Assembly: GCA_029844215.1 (NCBI GenBank)
Contig: CM056729.1
Span: forward strand, 248,001 to 312,000
From: Przewalskia tangutica
Lineage: Eukaryota > Streptophyta > Magnoliopsida > Solanales > Solanaceae
Direction of reading: 5' to 3'
Length of the DNA: 64,000 nt
The notes below the pieces were generated by a model, which was given only the letters and a program-made list of their open reading frames with translations, did not search any database and was not told the DNA's origin. The position numbers and the translations under genes are program-made. This document shows, in pieces, positions 57,178 to 64,000 of the stretch (positions are counted from its first letter, which is position 1; the number at the start of each line of letters is the position of its first letter).

Positions 57178-58290
57178 TAAAAAATAAACTTCCTCCCTCT
57201 TCGTAAGGGTCCGCTTTTCAGTTGCAGCGGTTTCTTTTTCCCATCAAAAACATTTACTTCCTTTAATTGAGAAGAAGAACGACTCAAATTCTTCATATTC
57301 ATTAAACGACTGATGAAACATGTAATCATGTCAATACTTGAGTGTAGGTTGAGTCTCCTAGGATGACAACTCCATAGCAAAGCATCCACAAAAGTTGGGC
57401 ACTCCAGAGATGATCTTATATCTAGGTTTAGAACATCTATTTGTGCGGCAGGAACTCTATGGTGCAGTTCCAAATCTCGCGTGTTGATCTCATTGCACTC
57501 GGAAAAATCAAGAGAAACTTGAGACCAAGAGGTTGCATCGGATAGAAACTTCCTCTAACTTAGAAAGCCATGCAGCATTTAAATTGTCTTCGCAGTGAAG
57601 AACAATTTTTGAATGCTTCAATTGACTTGACTCTCTTGCAATTTTAAGTTTAGGAATTTCATTTCCCATATACTCAAGTGACACCAAATTTGGAGAATAA
57701 ATCTCCCTTATACCCCAACAATACTGAATCTTCAAGACCTTTAGGGATTGAAATCTAGAAATAAGGTATTGGAGAAATCCATCAGATGTCCACATATATG
57801 ATATATCTAATAGATCTAAAGATTTCTGATTCTGGCATTCAATAACATCCAATTCATAGGATAAATAACCAGAATAAGACAAGTGTTCAAGAATTGGTGT
57901 TTGGATTTTAACGCGCTGGTTTTTAGCTTTCGAAATGGAAATTGACAAGATCTTTTGAATATTTAGCAGCTCAATCTTTTCCAACCCACGACAATCCTTG
58001 ATGATGAAACTGACCATCAAGGGACAGCTATTAAGTAGAGCCTGTAGCATGTTTTCATCTAAACTTACAGATAATAGAGAAAGTTTTCTCAATGAATCAC
58101 AGTTTGCGACACCACTTGAAACCGAAATACACTTCAGATTACAAGCCCACAGAACCAATTCTCTTAAAGATTTTGTTGCTAAGATTTTGAGAATAGGCAA
58201 GGGGTATTATGTAAATACGAGACCTCTAAAGACCAGATCTTTTACATCATTCTGAAGTGCAATGTCAGTCACTTATTAATGAGAGAGAAA
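57175..58290 (-). pseudogene. F-box/LRR (FBD-type) protein remnant, copy 3
   Basis: LRR part at 58200-57508 and C-terminal piece at 57473-57174. It carries the same upstream TAA and junction shift as the other copies, and MGNEIPK as in A2. Confidence 0.75.
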
Positions 58291-59144
58291 ACTTCACCAG
58301 AACTACGAGAGTTTGATAATTTAAACTTTTCTATAGGAATTTTTCCATACCTATATCTCTCCATGATATTATCTATGAAAACAATATACACGGTATACAC
58401 TGCCCATAGTTATATACAGTGGATATCACGGTATCTGAGAGAATCCGAGAAGACTAATTGTATTCAAATTTATTGTATAAACTTACCATAGTTGTAGAAT
58501 TATTGTACAAGTATAATTAGGATATTAGTAGTATAGTAGGAATATAATTTTCCATATTTAAAAATTGTAAATTATATATATACCTATTCATTAATGAAAA
58601 TAATCAATGAATTATTCTATTTCATTGAATCAGAAGTCTAGGACAAGAATACCTTCTCCCAAAATCATTCTGCAGCCTTACTTTGATTCTCGGAACCGAG
58701 CCTTACACCTCTACTGACTACCAAATACTGCTCTCTTCTCATAATTCTTTTCTTCTAAATCCCTCAGTCTCCTCTTATTCTCTCATCATGTCTACCTCAA
58801 AAAAACGTTTCATCTTGCCCTTACTGTTTCAAACATCAAGACCACATCAAGATATACTAAAAATTTAACAAATACACTCGAGTGTCTACAAAAAAATAAC
58901 AAATTGAATACAATCTAAAATTTTAACAAATAAACTCAAATACTGAATACAAAAAATAACAAATACACAAAAAAATGCAATCCCTCCGCCGTTGAAGGAA
59001 CCGGAACGTGACCGGAAGAAGGCGAAGAACGTGACCTAACGTAACTAAGACTTCGATACGAGGCTCGGCGGGAAGTGAGTCACGGCTTGAGTCCATTTCT
59101 ACGAGGCGCCAACAATGGAGTCACGACGAGCTAAGCTCAGTTAT

Positions 59145-59568
59145 TGTAGAGATTGAAGGAGAAGGTATAGGAGATGAAGGTTCTAGATGTTGAAGTGAAA
59201 GAGGCAACGTGTACTTTAGTGGAAGTACACACGCATAGGTTATATCGACATAGGGCTTCAGCTGAAATGGGCTTCAGCTGAAGTGGGCCTCTTGCTGGAT
59301 TGCTCTTTTCTCAATTTTGGGCTTCTCAACCAGATGATTTACAATTAAAATCTTGGCCTGAATATAAGATATTAATTTGTAGGGTTTAATAAATCAGTTA
59401 GGAATTAGTTACATAGTCTTAATAATTCAATTTTAGTCCTTAGATATTTACATAGTAAGTCCCTAGTTCATGTATAAAGATATGTAATTGTTTGTTATGA
59501 AATACACACAGAAAATTTTCCCAAGTAATCTTCTCCATAATTTGTGTTCACTATTACAAATTATTACA
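59145..59568 (+). mobile_element. 5' LTR of copia element 2 (424 bp)
   Basis: Same ends as the element 1 LTRs. It is 38 bp shorter because one copy of each of two internal direct repeats (gtgggcctcttgctgg-type and gttaggaattagtt-type) is missing. Confidence 0.9.
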
Positions 59569-59580
59569 TGGTATCAGAGC
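59569..59580 (+). other. Primer-binding site of copia element 2
   Basis: TGGTATCAGAGC directly after the LTR. Confidence 0.9.
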
Positions 59581-59644
59581 TCACAAGCTCGATCTGAAAT
59601 TTGTCCATTTCTGTAATCATCCCCATTTCTGCAATCATATCAAA

Positions 59645-60719
59645 ATGTCTCAATCAACACCTCCCGCCTTTGGAGCAACAGAAAAGCGATGGCAAGAAGA
59701 TATGATAATAATCATCCGTATCACCTCAACAATGCAGATTCACCAGGAATGACACTAGTCAATAGTGTATTTGATGGTAGAGGATACCCGGGATGGAGGA
59801 GATCTATCCTCCTATCTCTATCAGCCAAGAAGAAGCTGGGCTTCATCAATGGATCTTGCAAACCACCTGATCTGGACACTGCAGAATATGAACAATGGTC
59901 CTGTGTTAATGACATGGTCATTACTTGGATCACAAATGCATTAACAAAAGACATTGCTGACAGTGTAATACACTCTAACACAGCAAAAGATCTATGGAAA
60001 AGTCTAGAGCAGAGGTTTGGGAAATCAAATGGTGCCAAGCTCTATCATCTACAAAAGAAAATAACAAGTTTGGTTCAAGGTAATGAAGATATTGCTAAAT
60101 ACTTTACCAAATTCAAGAAATTATGGGATGAACTAGATACAATAAATGTCATTATAAGCTGCTCTTGTCTTTGTCTGTGTGAGGGAAAAACTAAACTAAC
60201 AAAATCTCTACAAGATCAAAGACTGATTCAATTTCTGATGGGGCTAAATGACATTTACACACAAGCAAGAGGGAAACATTCTGATGATGAGTCCCTTACC
60301 TAGTATGGACCTTGCATACTCATTGCTTTTGCAGGATGAGAATCAGAGAGAAGTATATGCACACTCAACATCTGATTCTCGTCTTTCTCGTCACTGGATT
60401 AAGCAAACAAATTTCACGCCGCCATTTTCTCGAGTTTGCAGCATTCATAGCAACAGGAAGTGGTAAACAGATTCAGAAATTCAAGAATCAGACATACAGA
60501 GGAGGAAACAACACAACACAAAGACATGTTAAGCCCCAACCAAAGTTTAAAAATAGAAAGAAGTATAACCCCAATGTTAGCTGCACTTACTGTGGGAAAA
60601 CAGGACACACACATGATGATTGCTATAGATTGCATGGATTCCCAACTGATTTTGGGTTTACTAATTCTAAGGATTATCAAGGAACAGTCAAAGGAAATGC
60701 AGCAGTAGCACTTGAGGAG
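59645..60719 (+). pseudogene. Copia element 2 gag
   Basis: ATG at 59645 (MSQSTPPAFGATEK), then a shift within about 20 codons where 'ggagcaacagaaaagcgatgg' replaces the element 1 sequence. The main gag frame is open at 59689-60303 and shares with element 1 the extra A (near 60272) that ends it. The next frame breaks again near 60380-60430, a scrambled patch (tctcgtcactgg for tctggctgctgg). After that the frame with the zinc knuckle CTYCGKTGHTHDDC is open and runs on into pol. Confidence 0.8.
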
Positions 60720-63700
60720 ATGGAAAGCATGGATGGATACAACAATGAGCTTAACAACAATTTGACACAACAATACACCAAAGAAGAAATAAAGGAAATG
60801 ATGCATTTGTACAAACAGGCAAAACTGGGACAGTCAGGAAATTCCAGCATTAATGCAAATGCAGTGGCTGGTACTATTCTTAAATATTCTGGTTCAGTTT
60901 TTAGTAGTTTCAAATCCAGCACCTGGATAATTGATTCAGGAGCATCAGAACACATGTGTTCTAATCCCACTTCTTTCATGTTTCTCACTCCACTTCCTGT
61001 ACCTTTGAACATCAATTTACCTAATTCTTTCAAGGTAAATGTTACTCATACAGGAAGTATTCCCATTCTGCCAGGTCTCATTTTGGAAAATGTTCTTCAT
61101 GTTCCAGAATTTAAGTTTAACTTATTATCTGTGCATAAGTTATGTGTACAAATCAAATGTGATGCCATATTTACATCTAGTAAGTGTTTCTTGCAGGACC
61201 ATTCCATGAAGAGTCCTCAAGCTTTTGGTGAAATAAGAGAAGGGCTATATCTATTGGAACCTACTAATCCTAAGTCTAGGTGTTTATTTAATGCAAATGT
61301 TCTTTCAATTCCAAAAGGAAGAAATTTCATTTCAGATTCTGTCCTTGTTTCTGGACATGTTAAAACTGCTTCTGATGTAAAGCTTTGGCATGTAAGATTG
61401 GGACATCTCCCATTTTCAGCAATGAAACATTTACATTTCCTTCATTGTGATACTATTTCTGATTTTATTTGTGATGTGTGTCCTAAAGCTAAACAGACTA
61501 GGCTTCCATTTCCTGTAAGTAGTATCAAGACAAAAGGGCTATTTGACCTCATTCACATTGATACATGGGGACCATACAAATCAAAGACTTACAATAGTTT
61601 TAAATATTTCCTAACTATAGTGGATGACTTTAGTAGAGGAACTTGGACATTTTTGTTGAGTACCAAAAGTAATGCATTTCCTCTTCTCAAGAATTTTCTT
61701 TCTATGGTTGAAAAGCAGTTTAATTTGAGGGTAAAGATGATAAGATCTGATAATGCCCTTGAATTAGGAAAAGGAACACAAGAAGCAGCTTATCTTGAAT
61801 CAGAAGGCATTATCCATCAAAAGTCTTGTGTAGGGACCCCTCAACAAAATGGAATTGTTGAAAGAAAACATAGATATCTCTTAGATATTGCAAGAAGTCT
61901 GATGTTTCAATCCAACATCCCTGTTTCTTACTGGGGTGAGTGTATTCTAACAGCTACATACATTATAAACAGATTGCCTTCCAGTGTTCTAAAAGGGAAA
62001 ACTCCTTATGAGATCATTTTCCAACAACAGCCTGACTATTCTCACTTAAGGAATTTTGGATGTCTATGTTATGTATCTACTTTAACTCAGGGAAGGAGTA
62101 AGTTTGATCAAAGAGCAAAAGCTTGTGTGTTGATAGGATATCCTCTAACTCAAAAAGGATACAAATTGTTAGAACTAGATACCAAGAAAATTGTGATATC
62201 TAGGGATGTGAAATTTCATGAGAATCAGTATCCTTTTGATGTTTCTACTGCCTCCAAAATGCCTATTTTTTCAGATCCATCATCCCATATCCTTCTAGAC
62301 ACCTCTCCTTCACCACTAGATATAATGGCCCCTAATGTTGCACATGATCAGTCTATCCCTAGGTTTTCCCCTGATTTGACAAATACATCTAATCCTATCA
62401 CACTTGATAATTCTGATCCTATTACACATCCTATCTCTCTTCCTACCCCCCCTGCACCACCACATACAGTTGATCCAGAACCAAGAAGGTCAGACAGATC
62501 CAACAAATGGATTCTTCCTTCTCATCTAAATGACTACTTTTGTAATACTATTTTCCTTAGTAATGTTACAGAATCCTGTTTTGTTGCCCCCACTACACCC
62601 ACCATTCTGTCTTTCCATGCTCTTTCTCAGCCAAGTCAAATAATTCTAGACAGTGTCTCTACAATCACAGAACCTACATCTTTTAAACAGGCATGCCATC
62701 ATCCTGGATGGATAAAAGCCATGGAAGCTGAAATAGAAGCACTCCAAGCCAATCACACTTGGGATTTAGTCTCTTTACCCCCAGGAAGAAAGGCTATTCC
62801 TTGTAAATGGGTCTACAAAGTAAAACAACATGCTGATGGATCTATAGAAAGGTTAAAGGCTCGCTTAGTCATAAGAGGGGATATACAGACTGAAGGGATT
62901 GATTTCAATGAAACTTTTTCCCCAGTAGTTAAAATGACTACAATCAGATGTTTGTTGGAAATTGCAGTCAAGAAAGGTTGGGATATTTCTCAGTTTGATG
63001 TCAACAATGCATTTTTGCAGGGTGATTTGCAAGAGGAAGCATATATGAAATTCCCTTATGGGTTAGACTCACCTACTCCTGGTTCGGTTTGCAAACTGAG
63101 AAAGTCTCTCTATGGTTTGAAACAGGCTTCTAGGCAATGGTATGCCAAGCTTGCTGGGGCTTTAATTTTTAAAGGATATACAGCCTCACTAAATGATTAC
63201 TCTCTTTTCTTTAAGCATACAGGATCTTTGATTTCTATGGTCGCAGTGTATGTTGATGATATTCTTATTACTGGAAATGATCATCCAGAAATTGAAGGTC
63301 TTAAGGTTTTTCTTCATTCAGAATTCAAGATTAAGGACTTAGGTCTCGTTCACTATTTCTTGGGTATGGAAATATTAAGAGAAGACCATGGTCTAATCAT
63401 CAGTCAAAGAAAGTATACTTTAGATCTTCTGGCTGAATTTGATGTTTCTCACCTTGCCTCTGTCTCTTCGCCAATGGATCCATCCGCAAAACTATCTGCA
63501 ACAATGGGAGAAATATTATCAGATCCCACCACCTATAGACATCTTGTTGGAAAATTAAATTATTTGACTCATACAAGACCAGATTTATCTTTTGCTGTTT
63601 TGACATTGAGTCAGTTCATGCAAACACCTACAGTGGATCATTTTAATGCTGGATTACGGGTGTTACGTTACCTTACGAAATACCCTTGGCATGGACTTCT

Positions 63701-64000
63701 TCTCAATGCTTCGCCAAGTTTCTCTTTGTCTGCTTTCTGTGATGCCGATTGGGCAACTTGTCGTGACAGTCGCCGTTCTGTCAGTGGTTTCTTCATCAGT
63801 TTGGGTGGTTCGCCTATCTCTTGGAAATCCAAGAAACAAGCTTCCGTCTCCTTATCTTCTGCAGAGGCTGAATACCGTTCCATGCGGCGACTGGTGGCAG
63901 AATTAACATGGCTGACTCGTTTGCTTTCAGATCTATCGATTTCCTCTCTGATTCCAGTGCCCGTACATTCTGACAGCAAAGCGGCCATTAACATCGCTCG
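60720..64000 (+). CDS. Copia element 2 pol (open to the window end): protease, integrase, RT, RNase H
   Basis: From the in-frame ATG at 60720 the frame has no stop through base 64000 (1093 codons plus two bases), and it joins the zinc-knuckle part of gag without a break. It shows DSGASEHMC, LWHVRLGHLP, PQQNGIVERKH, an intact RT with YGLKQASRQW and YVDDILITGND, and RNase H with FCDADWATCRD, SSAEAEYRSM and HSDSKAA. Residues that are unusual in element 1 (R in HLP, E in QQNE, D in LKDRL) are at the family norm here. The C-terminus lies outside the window. As a gag-pol polyprotein it is broken only upstream, in gag. Confidence 0.85.
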   Translation, partial: MESMDGYNNELNNNLTQQYTKEEIKEMMHLYKQAKLGQSGNSSINANAVAGTILKYSGSVFSSFKSSTWIIDSGASEHMCSNPTSFMFLTPLPVPLNINLPNSFKVNVTHTGSIPILPGLILENVLHVPEFKFNLLSVHKLCVQIKCDAIFTSSKCFLQDHSMKSPQAFGEIREGLYLLEPTNPKSRCLFNANVLSIPKGRNFISDSVLVSGHVKTASDVKLWHVRLGHLPFSAMKHLHFLHCDTISDFICDVCPKAKQTRLPFPVSSIKTKGLFDLIHIDTWGPYKSKTYNSFKYFLTIVDDFSRGTWTFLLSTKSNAFPLLKNFLSMVEKQFNLRVKMIRSDNALELGKGTQEAAYLESEGIIHQKSCVGTPQQNGIVERKHRYLLDIARSLMFQSNIPVSYWGECILTATYIINRLPSSVLKGKTPYEIIFQQQPDYSHLRNFGCLCYVSTLTQGRSKFDQRAKACVLIGYPLTQKGYKLLELDTKKIVISRDVKFHENQYPFDVSTASKMPIFSDPSSHILLDTSPSPLDIMAPNVAHDQSIPRFSPDLTNTSNPITLDNSDPITHPISLPTPPAPPHTVDPEPRRSDRSNKWILPSHLNDYFCNTIFLSNVTESCFVAPTTPTILSFHALSQPSQIILDSVSTITEPTSFKQACHHPGWIKAMEAEIEALQANHTWDLVSLPPGRKAIPCKWVYKVKQHADGSIERLKARLVIRGDIQTEGIDFNETFSPVVKMTTIRCLLEIAVKKGWDISQFDVNNAFLQGDLQEEAYMKFPYGLDSPTPGSVCKLRKSLYGLKQASRQWYAKLAGALIFKGYTASLNDYSLFFKHTGSLISMVAVYVDDILITGNDHPEIEGLKVFLHSEFKIKDLGLVHYFLGMEILREDHGLIISQRKYTLDLLAEFDVSHLASVSSPMDPSAKLSATMGEILSDPTTYRHLVGKLNYLTHTRPDLSFAVLTLSQFMQTPTVDHFNAGLRVLRYLTKYPWHGLLLNASPSFSLSAFCDADWATCRDSRRSVSGFFISLGGSPISWKSKKQASVSLSSAEAEYRSMRRLVAELTWLTRLLSDLSISSLIPVPVHSDSKAAINIA

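Larger units (their letters stand above)
53248..59144. repeat. Segment A3
   Basis: Third copy, 11,437 bp after A2 at the left edge. It starts with the last 21 bases of the MITE seen complete at 41625-41831. It lacks the SINE of A1 and retains both stretches deleted in A1 and A2. It has a 2-bp loss in the kinase and scrambled patches near 58710 and 59035-59140. It ends ...GCTCAGTTAT before copia element 2. Confidence 0.9.
59145..64000 (+). mobile_element. Ty1-copia element 2, running off the window
   Basis: Same family and same insertion point relative to the A segment as element 1. 5' LTR 59145-59568, primer-binding site 59569-59580, gag from 59645, pol open to the last base. It differs from element 1 in patches. 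The 3' LTR is beyond the window. Confidence 0.9.

Overview
The window is nuclear DNA of a flowering plant, most likely a eudicot. The evidence is nested LTR retrotransposons of plant lineages (an Ogre/Tat Ty3-gypsy element, several Ty1-copia elements, Tekay/del-like gypsy LTRs), a tRNA-derived SINE, a Helitron-like insertion, MITE-like elements, a plant-type CDK-like kinase, plant F-box relatives and plant tRNA-Gly genes. A Solanaceae origin would fit the look of the SINE and LTR families, but this is a guess. No prokaryotic feature, CRISPR array or operon is present.

Positions 1-5682 are old retrotransposon layers. A gypsy-like LTR/UTR (1-2168, minus) sits inside the gag of a minus-strand copia element (2169-2922). 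A MITE-like stretch and a truncated LTR follow, then the 3' half of a plus-strand copia pol (3946-5215) and the start of its 3' LTR. That LTR is split by a 20.7-kb minus-strand Ogre-type element (5683-26403) with 3.66-kb LTRs, a 5-bp target duplication (ACTGT), primer-binding site, polypurine tract, ORF1, gag, protease plus G-patch, a probable spliced intron, RT, RNase H, a second archaeal-type RNase H, integrase, and a 3' region with three kinds of tandem repeat. A 1492-bp solo LTR with its own target duplication interrupts the RNase H. The copia LTR resumes at 26404.

Positions 27597-29966 hold two gypsy LTRs in inverted orientation with a Helitron-like insertion of 460 bp between them. An F-box C-terminal fragment follows at about 30.1-30.4 kb. 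Positions 31282-34930 are a tandem array of about 542-bp units, each carrying a large foldback palindrome of about 240 bp.

The right half is dominated by three near-identical copies of a segment of about 6 kb (A1 35015-41023, A2 41811-47659, A3 53248-59144). Each has a tRNA-Gly(UCC) gene, an intronless CDK-like kinase cut short at its C-terminus and, convergent with it, a broken F-box/LRR-like gene. A1 keeps the kinase frame open but carries a private SINE; A2 and A3 each have a different frameshift. A2 and A3 are each followed by the same copia element at the same site, whereas A1 has the empty site, so the later duplication unit was segment plus copia (period about 11.4 kb).

A cross-cutting observation is that near-identical copies differ in clustered patches where CTG/CAG/CCG trinucleotides turn into TCG/CGA/CG or vanish. 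These are CHG methylation contexts and the changes are not deamination products, so many apparent frameshifts in the transposons may be long-read base-calling artefacts. Calls of broken genes in those patches should be read with that in mind.
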